Source of the DNA: Acidobacteriota bacterium
Lineage (GTDB): Bacteria; Acidobacteriota; Terriglobia; Bryobacterales; Bryobacteraceae
Direction of reading: 5' to 3'
Length of the DNA stretch: 19,935 nucleotides
Assembly (NCBI GenBank): GCA_003223065.1
Contig: QHXU01000049.1
Coordinates: 1-19,935 of the forward strand
Position 1 is the stretch's first letter, and each line of letters starts with the position of its first letter. Under the pieces are notes generated by a model, which did not search any database, was not told where the DNA came from, and saw only the letters and a program-made list of their open reading frames with translations. This document shows, in pieces, positions 7,745 through 14,995 of the stretch. The position numbers and the translations under genes are program-made.

Positions 7745-8200
7745 TTAGATGCCGCCGGCGTCGGGTTTGGCGCGTTGCGCGCGCGCCAATTCCAGAATGT
7801 GGTCTGCCGCTTCCTGCGGACGGTCGACCGAATCGATCTCGATGCGGCTGCTTCCTCCGGCGGTTTCAAGCGAAAGGTCGCCGATGTTGACCATCCGCTG
7901 GCCAAGCGTCTGATCTACACGCACGTCCTGCACCTTCACCAGTTCGATGGTGCGCGTGGTCTTTGAAAAAAGTCCGGATTCGTAGCGTAGGCGGTCTCCC
8001 AGAACGGTCAGGCTTACCAGCCGGCGCTGAATATGACGGATCATGACGAAGAGGAGGAGAATCCCCGGCGCGACAAACAGCCACATCGCGTAATCCGGGT
8101 GGCTTTTATCGACTGCCAGATAGACGGCAATCGCAAGCGCCAGCAGGAGGCAAAACACGTAACCCAGCTTGACGAACTTAAGGGTTGGACGCAGTTGCAT
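7745..8200 (-). CDS. Small membrane protein with bacterial PH (YdbS-like) domain
   Basis: This 151-residue protein has two adjacent membrane helices near the N-terminus (about residues 11-30, VFCLLLALAIAVYLAV, and 38-56, AMWLFVAPGILLLFVMI). A beta-rich cytoplasmic domain with the bPH2 pattern follows: a strand around RLRYESGLFSKTTRTIEL, then VKVQDVRVDQTLGQRMVNIGD and LSLETAGGSS. These match the PF03703-type domain of YdbS/YdbT proteins, whose biochemical role is poorly known; membrane-associated stress or secretion functions have been suggested. A C-terminal helix (AADHILELARAQRA) ends the protein. The start is the ATG at 8200-8198. The gene is divergent from the NtrC-type regulator, sharing a 79-base intergenic region, and convergent with the STAS gene. 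Confidence 0.82.
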   Translation of the reverse strand: MQLRPTLKFVKLGYVFCLLLALAIAVYLAVDKSHPDYAMWLFVAPGILLLFVMIRHIQRRLVSLTVLGDRLRYESGLFSKTTRTIELVKVQDVRVDQTLGQRMVNIGDLSLETAGGSSRIEIDSVDRPQEAADHILELARAQRAKPDAGGI

Positions 8201-8229
8201 TCGCGAGAATCATAGCATGGCGCGACAAA

Positions 8230-8248
8230 CCTCCAGGCTGGCTGGAGG
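8230..8248. repeat. Perfect 7-bp inverted repeat in divergent intergenic region
   Basis: CCTCCAG (8230-8236) and CTGGAGG (8242-8248) are perfect inverse complements separated by GCTGG. The repeat lies between the divergent PH-domain and response-regulator genes. It has no T-tract and no gene ends there, so a terminator is unlikely; an operator for a dimeric regulator or an RNA hairpin in a leader is possible. It is short enough that chance in GC-rich DNA cannot be excluded. Confidence 0.4.
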
Positions 8249-8279
8249 CTGGCGTTACGTACTGGCAAAATAGAAGAAG

Positions 8280-9677
8280 ATGGAAAACGAACGCACCGCA
8301 ACACGGGTACTTGTAGTTGACGACGAAGAATCCCAGCGCACCGCGCTGGCCAGCATGGTCGCGCTGTGGGGTTATTCCGTCGAGACCGCGGCCGATGGCC
8401 AGGAAGCGCTCGAGAAGTTGGCTTCTTTCGGAGCCCACGTGATCGTGACCGACCTGATGATGCCGCGTATGGATGGCAACGAGCTTCTGCGCCGGCTCAA
8501 GGCGCAGGGCGGAGGGCCTCCCGCGATCGTGCAGACTGCCTTCGGGAATCTCGAAACGGCGGTCGCCACCATCCACGACTTGGGCGCGTTCTGGTTCCTC
8601 GAAAAACCCGTGCAGTCGCAGGCGCTGCGCCTGCTGCTCGAGCGCGCCGCCGCGCAGGGACGCCTTGCCGAACACGCCGAGCGGCTGGAGCGCCAGTTGA
8701 GCTATCAGGGCGTGCTCGGCGAAATGGTCGGCTCGTCGTCCAAGATGCACGAGGTTTTCACGCTCATTCAGCAGGTCGCGCCCAGCCGCGCCGCCGTGCT
8801 GCTTACCGGTGAGAGCGGCACCGGAAAAGAGCTGGCCGCGCGGGCTATCCACACACTGAGCCCTCGCCGCCCCGGCCCGTTCGTCGCCATCAACTGCGCC
8901 GCGCTGCCCGACACGCTGATGGAGAGCGAGTTGTTTGGTCACGAGAAGGGCGCGTTCACCGGCGCGCTGGAGCGCCGCGCGGGCTGTTTCGAGCTGGCGC
9001 AGAATGGCACGGTGCTGCTGGACGAAATCGGCGATATGCCGGTCGGAACGCAAGCCAAGCTCCTGCGCGTGCTCGAAGACGGCCGCGTGCGGCGCCTCGG
9101 AGGCAAGACCGAGCTGCAGCTTGATGTCCGCGTTCTGGCCTCCACCAATTCACCGCTCGATAATGCAATCCGCGAAGGCAAGTTCCGGGAAGACCTGTTC
9201 TACCGCCTCAACGTCTTTCCCATTCCCCTGCCCTCCCTGCGGGAGCGCAAGGACGATCTGCCCGTCCTTACCAAGGCGCTGCTCGAGGACCTGAATCGCA
9301 AACACGCCACCAAGGTGACAGATATCGCGCCCGAGGTGCTGGACAGGTTCAGCGCGTACTCCTGGCCGGGCAACGTTCGCGAGCTCCGCAATGTCCTCGA
9401 GCGCGGCGTGATTCTGGCCGGCGAGGGAACGCTGCAGGCGTCGCAGCTCCCGCCCGGCTTTGGCGGCGCGCCCGTCCCCGCGGTCTCGACCGACGGCAAC
9501 GAGTTGCGTGTGCCTGTCGGCTACACCATCGAGCAGGCCGAGCGCGCGCTGATCGAGCTTACGCTCGAACACACAAAACACAACAAGACGCGCGCTGCGG
9601 AGATTCTAGGAATCAGCCAGAAAACGCTGTTCAACAAACTTAAGGAGTACGGCGCAAAGGGAGCAGGCGCAGCCTGA
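8280..9677 (+). CDS. NtrC-family sigma-54-dependent response regulator
   Basis: This 465-residue transcription activator has the three standard parts. Residues 1-125 are a receiver domain with acidic pocket Asp14-Asp15, phospho-acceptor Asp58 (VTDLMMP), Thr86 and Lys109. Residues ~143-380 are an AAA+ sigma-54 interaction domain with Walker A GESGTGKE (177-184), the sigma-54 contact loop GAFTGA intact at 224-229, Walker B with Asp248-Glu249 (VLLDEIG), and PGNVRELRNVLER near its end. Residues ~415-460 are a Fis-type helix-turn-helix (TRAAEILGISQKTLFNKLKEYG). All key residues are present, so phosphorylation-dependent activation of RpoN-RNA polymerase is expected. The kinase gene follows after 5 bases, forming a two-component operon. 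Target genes are unknown, and I found no convincing -24/-12 promoter in the window. Confidence 0.96.
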   Translation: MENERTATRVLVVDDEESQRTALASMVALWGYSVETAADGQEALEKLASFGAHVIVTDLMMPRMDGNELLRRLKAQGGGPPAIVQTAFGNLETAVATIHDLGAFWFLEKPVQSQALRLLLERAAAQGRLAEHAERLERQLSYQGVLGEMVGSSSKMHEVFTLIQQVAPSRAAVLLTGESGTGKELAARAIHTLSPRRPGPFVAINCAALPDTLMESELFGHEKGAFTGALERRAGCFELAQNGTVLLDEIGDMPVGTQAKLLRVLEDGRVRRLGGKTELQLDVRVLASTNSPLDNAIREGKFREDLFYRLNVFPIPLPSLRERKDDLPVLTKALLEDLNRKHATKVTDIAPEVLDRFSAYSWPGNVRELRNVLERGVILAGEGTLQASQLPPGFGGAPVPAVSTDGNELRVPVGYTIEQAERALIELTLEHTKHNKTRAAEILGISQKTLFNKLKEYGAKGAGAA

Positions 9678-9682
9678 CGCGG

Positions 9683-11224
9683 ATGTCATTACGGATCCGT
9701 CTGGTTGTGCTGATTGTTGCGCTGGTGGCCCTGGTGGCCGTGGTGCTCTCGGCGCTGCATCTGGACAGCTTCGTCAATTCGCTCTCGGAAGACGCCATCG
9801 AGCGCAGCCAGCTCGCCACCCGGCAGGTCTACAATTTCGTGATCGACCACATCAACCAGCACTCGGACGAGTACGACACGCCGGCCGGTCTCGAGGAAGC
9901 CAAAGCGCTGTGGCGCGAGATCGTCGCCAGCGACCGCGACATCGGAATCATGCTCGAAAGGCTCACAACGCTTTCGCCCGCGATCGTGGAGATCAACATT
10001 GCCGGCCCGGCGGATCAGATTCTGGCATCGAACGATCCGTCGCGCGTCGGCAGAAGCGTGGCTCCTCTGCAGTCCTTCGAAGAATGGAGGAACGCGCGCC
10101 TTTACCGGCGGCTGCGGGACCTCGTGACACGTCCGCAGGATTACCAGGTAACGCTCGCGCTTGGCATCCCCGACCAGTCACAGCCGGTCTTCACCATCCA
10201 GGTGGTGGTATCGAGCGTGCTGTTGCGCAGCCAGCTTCAACCGCAGATTCAGAGACTCGCGGAAGTATCCGGCGGAGCGCTGTTCATCTCTCTGGTGATC
10301 ATGGTCTTCGCCACAAACCGCATTCTCCGCCCGCTCAAACGCATCGAGGAGACGATCGATCGCATTGTGCAAGGCAGCTACAGCGGAAATATAACTGTGT
10401 CGCGCCAGCCGATGGCCAAGGAGTTCGCGGCGGTGGAAAGCAAGCTGGATCTGCTGGGCCAGCAGTTCCGCGGCGCTCGCGAGGACGCGACAGAGTTGAA
10501 GCACAATCTCGATCAGGTGCTGGAACGCATGGCGTCTCAGCTGGACGTCGCGACCCGCCTCGCCGCAATCAGCCGTATCACCGGCGGCGTGGCGCACGAA
10601 ATCAAGAATCCACTGAACGCCATCGCGCTACGGCTGGACTTGCTGCGCGCGCGGCTCGGCGCGCCGGAAGAGGAATTGGCGCCCGAGCTCGACATCCTGT
10701 CGCAGGAAGTCAGACGGCTGGACCGCGTCGTAAAGACCCTGCTCGATTTCTCGAGGCCGGTGCAGGTGTCCCTGCGCGAACTCGACCTGGTCGCGTTAGC
10801 CCGCGAGGTAACCGACCTCATGATCCCGCAGGCGCGCCTGGCGAGTATCTCGCTGCGATTCGAGGCCCCAAAGGAGCACGCTTATATACGCGGCGACGCC
10901 GACTTGCTCAAGCAGGCCGTGCTCAACCTGGTGACCAATGGCATCGAGGCCATGAAAAACGGCGGTGAACTGCTAGTGTCAGTCGCCCGCGCCTCGGAAG
11001 CTGTCACGCTCGAGGTCTCAGACGAGGGCGTCGGTATTCCGCCCGAACTGCGCGACAAAGTTTTTCAATTATATTTCACAACGAAACCGAAGGGATCGGG
11101 TATCGGTTTGGCACTCATTTACCGCGCCGTGCAGTTGCATAATGGTACTATCGATTTCACAAGCGAGAATGGCAGGGGAACGACTTTCCGTCTGCAGTTC
11201 CCCGGCTCCGTCCGCCATGCCTGA
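9683..11224 (+). CDS. Membrane sensor histidine kinase, NtrB/AtoS type
   Basis: This 513-residue kinase starts at the ATG at 9683, five bases after the regulator stop. TM1 is at residues ~5-26, and an extracytoplasmic sensor of ~165 residues with a helical start and a PAS/Cache-like strand pattern (AIVEINIAGPADQILASND) follows. TM2 is at ~196-215 and leads into a HAMP-like segment starting RPLKRIEETIDRIVQGSY. The dimerisation domain carries the phospho-acceptor His305 in GGVAHEIKNPLNAI. The ATP-binding domain has Asn419 in NLVTNGIEAM, then DEGVGIP and GSGIGLALIYRAV. It almost certainly phosphorylates Asp58 of the regulator upstream. The sensor ligand is unknown, since the periplasmic domain has no motif I can name. 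Confidence 0.95.
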   Translation: MSLRIRLVVLIVALVALVAVVLSALHLDSFVNSLSEDAIERSQLATRQVYNFVIDHINQHSDEYDTPAGLEEAKALWREIVASDRDIGIMLERLTTLSPAIVEINIAGPADQILASNDPSRVGRSVAPLQSFEEWRNARLYRRLRDLVTRPQDYQVTLALGIPDQSQPVFTIQVVVSSVLLRSQLQPQIQRLAEVSGGALFISLVIMVFATNRILRPLKRIEETIDRIVQGSYSGNITVSRQPMAKEFAAVESKLDLLGQQFRGAREDATELKHNLDQVLERMASQLDVATRLAAISRITGGVAHEIKNPLNAIALRLDLLRARLGAPEEELAPELDILSQEVRRLDRVVKTLLDFSRPVQVSLRELDLVALAREVTDLMIPQARLASISLRFEAPKEHAYIRGDADLLKQAVLNLVTNGIEAMKNGGELLVSVARASEAVTLEVSDEGVGIPPELRDKVFQLYFTTKPKGSGIGLALIYRAVQLHNGTIDFTSENGRGTTFRLQFPGSVRHA

Positions 11225-11273
11225 TCGGCGCCTTGAACACGCAGTCCGCACTGTAAACACGGTGTCTTTACCG

Positions 11274-11852
11274 ATGGTTACGCATAATGCGCCGCTCTGC
11301 GCTTTGTGCCTCGCACTAGCATTATGCTCAAGCTCGTGCTGGTTCCGGAAGCCCACCCGCCCGGTCTTCACGCCTCCTCCGGCGCAGCCGCAGGCCACCG
11401 CCCCGGCAGCGGAACCGCCGACGTTGCCGGCACCCCCGAAAGTTGAGGGAAATCCCGGGGTGCCGCCTTCGACGCCCGACACGATCCCTCTGGCGCCCGA
11501 GCCGCCCAAACCCACCCCGCGCCGGGGAACGGCTGCAGCGCCTCCGAAGCCCACGACGACGCCTCCGCCCACCACCGAGCCGCCAGCTCTGCCGAAGCTG
11601 GGGCAGATTTTCACCGACGATGAACGCCGTGAGCTCAATCGCCGGCTCGACGAAAGTCTGGATCGGATAAAGAGGGCGCTTGCGGTTGTGGAGCGAAAAC
11701 CCCTCAATGCGGAGCAGAGCGAAACCGCTGATCGCATCCGCACCTTCCAAAAGCAAGCAGAGCAGGCGCGGGAGCAAGATCTGGTGACCGCAGTCACGCT
11801 GGCGAGGCGTGCAGATCTCCTCGCCAAGGATCTTCTCGAGCGCCTGCCCTGA
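11274..11852 (+). CDS. Proline-rich putative lipoprotein with C-terminal helical domain
   Basis: This ~192-residue protein of unknown function probably sits in the cell envelope. From the ATG at 11274 the N-terminus is a hydrophobic signal (LCALCLALALCSSSCW) with a likely lipobox ending at Cys22 (SSSC); Cys18 is an alternative. A long Pro/Ala/Thr-rich stretch (about residues 28-110) follows, likely an extended spacer. The last ~80 residues form charged amphipathic helices (DDERRELNRRLDESLDRIKR and further), typical of a coiled-coil. The start is uncertain: an in-frame ATG at 11217 overlaps the kinase stop by 8 bases and would add 19 residues including two Arg, but neither start has a clear ribosome binding site. 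Its position directly after the kinase gene suggests co-transcription. Confidence 0.7.
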   Translation: MVTHNAPLCALCLALALCSSSCWFRKPTRPVFTPPPAQPQATAPAAEPPTLPAPPKVEGNPGVPPSTPDTIPLAPEPPKPTPRRGTAAAPPKPTTTPPPTTEPPALPKLGQIFTDDERRELNRRLDESLDRIKRALAVVERKPLNAEQSETADRIRTFQKQAEQAREQDLVTAVTLARRADLLAKDLLERLP

Positions 11853-11855
11853 AGA

Positions 11856-11879
11856 TCGCCGGGTCGGAGGGGCCGGCGA
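11856..11879. terminator. Possible stem-loop after the lipoprotein gene
   Basis: TCGCCGG (11856-11862) pairs perfectly with CCGGCGA (11873-11879) across a 10-base loop, just 3 bases after the lipoprotein stop. It is not followed by a T-tract, so it is not a classic intrinsic terminator. It lies between two convergent genes, where a hairpin that stops or stabilises transcripts would be useful. Confidence 0.35.
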
Positions 11880-11895
11880 CCTATCCTTTGGCCAT

Positions 11896-11916
11896 CCGTT
11901 TCCTGATCAGAAACGG
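11896..11916. terminator. Possible bidirectional stem-loop between convergent genes
   Basis: CCGTTTC (11896-11902) pairs perfectly with GAAACGG (11910-11916) around a 7-base loop (CTGATCA). It lies 10 bases downstream of the OmpA-like gene's stop and 43 bases after the lipoprotein stop. There is no strong T-tract on either strand, so termination strength is doubtful. With the hairpin at 11856 it makes this the only convergent junction in the window with visible hairpins. Confidence 0.4.
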
Positions 11917-11926
11917 GACGGCGCGT

Positions 11927-12697
11927 TTACTGATCGCCCTTCGACGCCACGGCCTTTCCGGCCGCCGATGTCTCCGGGACCCAGATGCGAACCTCGACGC
12001 GGCGGTTCATCTTGCGGCCTTCCCGCGTCTTGTCGTCCGCGACCGGCAGCGCGTAACCGGAACCGAGCATTGTGATGTTCCGAAGCGGAATCTTGTGCTC
12101 GTTGGCCAGGTACCGCGCCACTTCCTGCGCCCTCTGCTCACTCAACGTTTCGTTGTAGGCAGGAGAACCGGTCTTGTCCGTGAAGCCCTGGATTTCGATC
12201 ACGTAGCGATCCATTCCGTTGACCGACTTCGCGATCTCATCCAGTTGCGCCTTGGCATCATCGTTGAGCGTCCACTTGTTGACCTTGAACAGAACAGCTT
12301 CAGACTTCAGCATCTGAAACTTGTTCATCGATTCCATGGTCCGCTCGAGCTGGTTGGAACGGTCGATGCCCTTTTCGGCCAGCGACCGCGCGCCGTCAGC
12401 CGTCTTCCACGCGCCGTCGGCTTTTTCATCCGCCTTCTGAGCGGCCTGCCCGGCGGCCACCGCCTTGGCGTCCGTGTCTGTCAGCTTTTCCTTGGTGCGT
12501 GACAGATCGCGCTCAGTCTCTTCGATCTGTTGCGTGTGGCCTGTGATCTGTTTGTCCTGCTCCGTGTTCTTGCCTTCCGTGCCCGTAACACGTTGCTCGA
12601 CGGGAGCAATTGTCTTGGCCACGTATTTCTTAGTCGCACACCCCGTGCCCACCAGGCTCAGGGCGAGCGCACTCGCCATTATCATTGTGCTTTTCAT
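11927..12697 (-). CDS. OmpA-family lipoprotein with coiled-coil stalk
   Basis: This 256-residue envelope protein is predicted to tether the outer membrane to peptidoglycan. I start it at the ATG at 12697-12695 because AAAGGGG lies 8 bases upstream; the ATG two codons earlier is only 2 bases from that site. The signal peptide ends at a lipobox-like GTGC (Cys20) followed by ATKK. Residues ~30-115 are charged and Ala-rich with heptad character (AKAVAAGQAAQKADEKADGA), like an alanine-zipper stalk. Residues ~135-245 are an OmpA C-terminal domain with GFTDKTG, the N..LS..RAQEVARYL helix and GRKMNRRVEVRIWV, the usual diaminopimelate-binding elements. The AGT-domain lipoprotein gene lies 35 bases upstream on the same strand, so they are likely one transcript. 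Confidence 0.9.
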   Translation of the reverse strand: MKSTMIMASALALSLVGTGCATKKYVAKTIAPVEQRVTGTEGKNTEQDKQITGHTQQIEETERDLSRTKEKLTDTDAKAVAAGQAAQKADEKADGAWKTADGARSLAEKGIDRSNQLERTMESMNKFQMLKSEAVLFKVNKWTLNDDAKAQLDEIAKSVNGMDRYVIEIQGFTDKTGSPAYNETLSEQRAQEVARYLANEHKIPLRNITMLGSGYALPVADDKTREGRKMNRRVEVRIWVPETSAAGKAVASKGDQ

Positions 12698-12732
12698 CTT
12701 CATTTCCCCTTTCGTCTCTCCAAATTTCGAAC

Positions 12733-13353
12733 TCACTCAGCCAGTGGGCTCTTCAAAGTAAACCCGATCACCGTTTCCACCGGCAAAGCGATGAGCTTCT
12801 TACCGGTGAATGCAGTGCCGGTGGTTCCCATGCCGGCGCCGGTTCCGGCGCCGATCAACGATCCGGCAGGTTCGGCCGCCGGGCCGCTGGTCGCCGCGCC
12901 TGCTCCTGAGCCGCTGCCGATCATGGGCCAATTGCGTTTGGCGTGGCGGCCGTTCAAGCGCGTCACGGTGCTCGTCTCTAGAGCAACCGTTTGGCCGTTC
13001 CGCTGGCAGGAATCGAGGGTCAGCGCCAGAACCGCACGCCCATCCAGGCGCCCGGAGGCCTGCGCGCTCACCACGTGCCCGTCAACCGCCGTACCTTTGG
13101 GCAAGATTTCCTTTCCTTCCGCGACAACTGGAGAATCCAGTACACCGCTGAACCGATCCCCGGGCCGGCTCCGCTCGGTGTCAAGCGCTTGATTCAGCCG
13201 GACCCGGAGAACGGTGCCCGCGGGAGCAACCACGGGAACTCGGGTCGAACTTGCCTCAGCAGACGCGGTCGTCGAAAACTGGCAGCCACTCGACATTGCA
13301 AGTAGCAGCAAGCCCGGTAGAATCTTCCCTGCCTCGATCGGAAACTTTTTCAT
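12733..13353 (-). CDS. Putative lipoprotein with a VirB10-like strand pattern and Gly-rich tail
   Basis: This 206-residue protein has no named function that I can assign. The ATG at 13353-13351 is preferred over an in-frame GTG at 13362, because the GTG is part of AGGTGA (13364-13359), an ideal ribosome binding site 5 bases before the ATG. The N-terminus (KKFPIEAGKILPGLLLLAMSSGC) is a lipoprotein signal with Cys24. Residues ~45-125 contain VAPAGTVLRVRLNQALDTE and EILPKGTAVDGHVVSA, a beta-strand pattern that resembles the periplasmic domain of TrbI/VirB10-type proteins, though no other secretion genes are near. A Gly/Ala-rich segment (about 140-175, GSGSGAGAATSG and later GAGTGAGMGTTGTAF) recalls glycine-zipper membrane proteins. 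It probably heads an operon with the OmpA-like lipoprotein. Confidence 0.75.
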   Translation of the reverse strand: MKKFPIEAGKILPGLLLLAMSSGCQFSTTASAEASSTRVPVVAPAGTVLRVRLNQALDTERSRPGDRFSGVLDSPVVAEGKEILPKGTAVDGHVVSAQASGRLDGRAVLALTLDSCQRNGQTVALETSTVTRLNGRHAKRNWPMIGSGSGAGAATSGPAAEPAGSLIGAGTGAGMGTTGTAFTGKKLIALPVETVIGFTLKSPLAE

Positions 13354-13358
13354 TTGCT

Positions 13359-13364
13359 TCACCT
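13359..13364 (-). promoter_or_regulatory. Ribosome binding site AGGTGA deciding the start at 13353
   Basis: Read on the minus strand, AGGTGA is followed by AGCAA and then ATG. The match to the anti-Shine-Dalgarno sequence and the 5-base spacing decide in favour of this ATG rather than the GTG contained in the site itself. Confidence 0.75.
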
Positions 13365-13548
13365 AAATCATTGAATCAGGGGCTCTACCGAACCTCACCC
13401 GCATAAAGGAGTGCACGCCGCGGGCCAGATCGGGAAAAATTCGAAACAGCAGCCATTTTGCGGCCACTTGATGCGCCGGGGGAAAGGGAGCATATTGGGG
13501 AAGGAGGGCCAAGGAGACCGGGATCGAGATAGGCCGGGAGAGCTTACC

Positions 13549-14181
13549 GTGATTCGAGTGCTTGTCGCGGACGATCATCCGCTGCTGCGCAGAGGCGTCA
13601 AGGAAGTTCTGGCCCAGGAACCTGATTTCGCAGTGCCCGTTGAAGCCGAGGACTCTCAGCAGGTATTGAACCGTGTAGAGGAACACGACTGGGACGTCCT
13701 GGTGCTCGACATCACGATGCCAGGCCGCAGCGGGCTTGACGTGCTGCGCGAGATCCGGCACAAGCGGCCGAACCTGCCGGTCCTGATTCTCAGCATGCAC
13801 ACCGAAGAACAGTTCGCCGTGCGTGCGATCAAGGCCGGCGCCAGCGGTTACGTCACCAAGGCCAACGCCCCATCCGAACTCGTCCACGCGATCCGGAAAG
13901 TGGTCACGGGCAAGAAATATGTGAGCCCGTCGCTTGCCGAAGCGCTGGCCGGCGCCATTGAGTCCGATCCCGGCCGGCCCTTACATGAAGTCCTGTCGGA
14001 TCGCGAATTCCAGGTGATGTGCAAAATCGCCTCGGGCAAGACAGTGTCCGAGATCGCGGGGGATATTTCGCTAAGCGTGAAGACCGTGAGCACGTATCGC
14101 GCGCGCGCTCTCGAAAAAATGAGAATGCGCACCAACGCAGAGTTCACGCGTTACGCGATTCAAAGCGGCCTAGTCGATTGA
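13549..14181 (+). CDS. NarL/LuxR-family response regulator, orphan
   Basis: This is a 210-residue DNA-binding response regulator. I chose the GTG start at 13549: it gives the canonical MIRVLVADDHPLLRRGV start and has GGGAG 8 bases upstream, whereas the open frame further upstream (ATG at 13411) adds 46 low-complexity residues. The receiver has Asp8-Asp9, phospho-acceptor Asp54 (LVLDITMPG), and the SMHTEEQFAVRAIKAGASGYVTK region with the conserved Lys. The C-terminal LuxR-type helix-turn-helix reads LSDREFQVMCKIASGKTVSE then SLSVKTVSTYRARALEKM. No kinase gene is beside it, so its phosphodonor is elsewhere. It is divergent from the lipoprotein pair (195 bases between starts), which are plausible targets, and overlaps the sigma-factor gene tail to tail by 12 bases. 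Confidence 0.94.
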   Translation: MIRVLVADDHPLLRRGVKEVLAQEPDFAVPVEAEDSQQVLNRVEEHDWDVLVLDITMPGRSGLDVLREIRHKRPNLPVLILSMHTEEQFAVRAIKAGASGYVTKANAPSELVHAIRKVVTGKKYVSPSLAEALAGAIESDPGRPLHEVLSDREFQVMCKIASGKTVSEIAGDISLSVKTVSTYRARALEKMRMRTNAEFTRYAIQSGLVD

Positions 14182-14823
14182 ATCGTTTGAGCCGGCGGAA
14201 GCATCGTTGCCGCGCCTGTTCCGTTGCCGGTGTACGCCGCACGCGGCCACAATAGCCTTGGTCCTCCGCGCCAGGTCGAAGCAGCGGGCAATGGCGCGCG
14301 ACTTGTAGAGCCGGAATTGCGTCATCGTAAGTCCCATCTCCTCGCAGATCTGGCGAGGGACCTGTTCGCGAAGGTAAAAACGCTCAACGATTTCGCGATC
14401 GCGGGGACGCAAGCCATTCAGCACTTTCCGAACGCGGTCCACCTGCTCGCGCTGCGCCGTGCGTTCTTCCGGAGACTGCTCCACAGGGGCCACCGGATCG
14501 ACAGCGCCCACCGGAACGAAACGCTGGCGGCCCTGAATCGCGCTGCGAATATGCGCGGCTACGCGCCGCCGCGTCACGGTCCGCACAAATCCGAGCAGCC
14601 GGCGCGGATCCCGCAATTCACCACCGCGAATCGCCTCCAGTACAACGATGAGAATCTCGTGCAGCCCGTCCTCGATCGACTGAGCATCGACGTTCCGGAA
14701 CAAGCTGGCGCAAACCCCGTCCGATAAAGCAGCGTAAAGGTCCTCGACGCCGGCGTCATCGCCGCTCCTGATCTTTCCCACTACATCGGCCCATTGAGCA
14801 AACGGTTCAGCGAATGCGCTCAT
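14170..14823 (-). CDS. ECF-like sigma-70 family RNA polymerase sigma factor
   Basis: This 217-residue protein has the two domains of an ECF sigma factor. Region 2 (about residues 10-85) includes VGKIRSGDDAGVEDLYAALS, EDGLHEILIVVLEAI and LGFVRTVTRRRVAAHIR, matching core binding and -10 recognition. Region 4 (about 125-185) is LNGLRPRDREIVERFYLREQ with the helix-turn-helix ICEEMGLTMTQFRLYKSRAI. A basic, disordered tail of ~30 residues follows, and the last 12 bases overlap the LuxR regulator's 3' end on the other strand. I start at the ATG at 14823-14821, since GGGA lies 6 bases upstream; in-frame ATGs at 14829, 14835 and 14844 are alternatives. No anti-sigma gene is adjacent, so its control is unknown. 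Confidence 0.88.
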   Translation of the reverse strand: MSAFAEPFAQWADVVGKIRSGDDAGVEDLYAALSDGVCASLFRNVDAQSIEDGLHEILIVVLEAIRGGELRDPRRLLGFVRTVTRRRVAAHIRSAIQGRQRFVPVGAVDPVAPVEQSPEERTAQREQVDRVRKVLNGLRPRDREIVERFYLREQVPRQICEEMGLTMTQFRLYKSRAIARCFDLARRTKAIVAACGVHRQRNRRGNDASAGSNDSID

Positions 14824-14978
14824 TGCCATTCCCATAGCGAGCATAAGGCAAGAGTCGGGATACGGCAAGAACTAAGTTCGTAAATCAGCGCGAAACCTAC
14901 AGGCCCGGTCGGATTCAGTCCTACAGTTCCCACGGTATAGATAACGTTACACTGAGGCTCGAGCAAGCGCAGCTTCGC

Positions 14979-14984
14979 TATAGT
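14979..14984 (+). promoter_or_regulatory. Possible -10 element upstream of hemB
   Basis: TATAGT lies 11 bases before the hemB ATG. No clear -35 hexamer is seen at normal spacing. If used, transcription would begin only a few bases before the start codon, giving an almost leaderless mRNA. Confidence 0.35.
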
Positions 14985-14995
14985 TGAGATGAAAC

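Noticed and set aside
8186..8198. Sigma-54-like TGG...TTGC pattern near the start of the PH-domain gene
   Set aside because: The spacing between the two elements is two bases too short, the first element lacks the CAC, and it lies inside the coding region.
9910..10968. 352-codon frame on the + strand inside the histidine kinase gene
   Set aside because: It overlaps conserved kinase motifs in another frame and reads as Arg/Ala-rich low-complexity sequence.
13411..13548. Upstream extension of the LuxR regulator from an ATG at 13411
   Set aside because: The added 46 residues have no domain content, and the GTG at 13549 has a proper ribosome binding site and gives the canonical receiver start.
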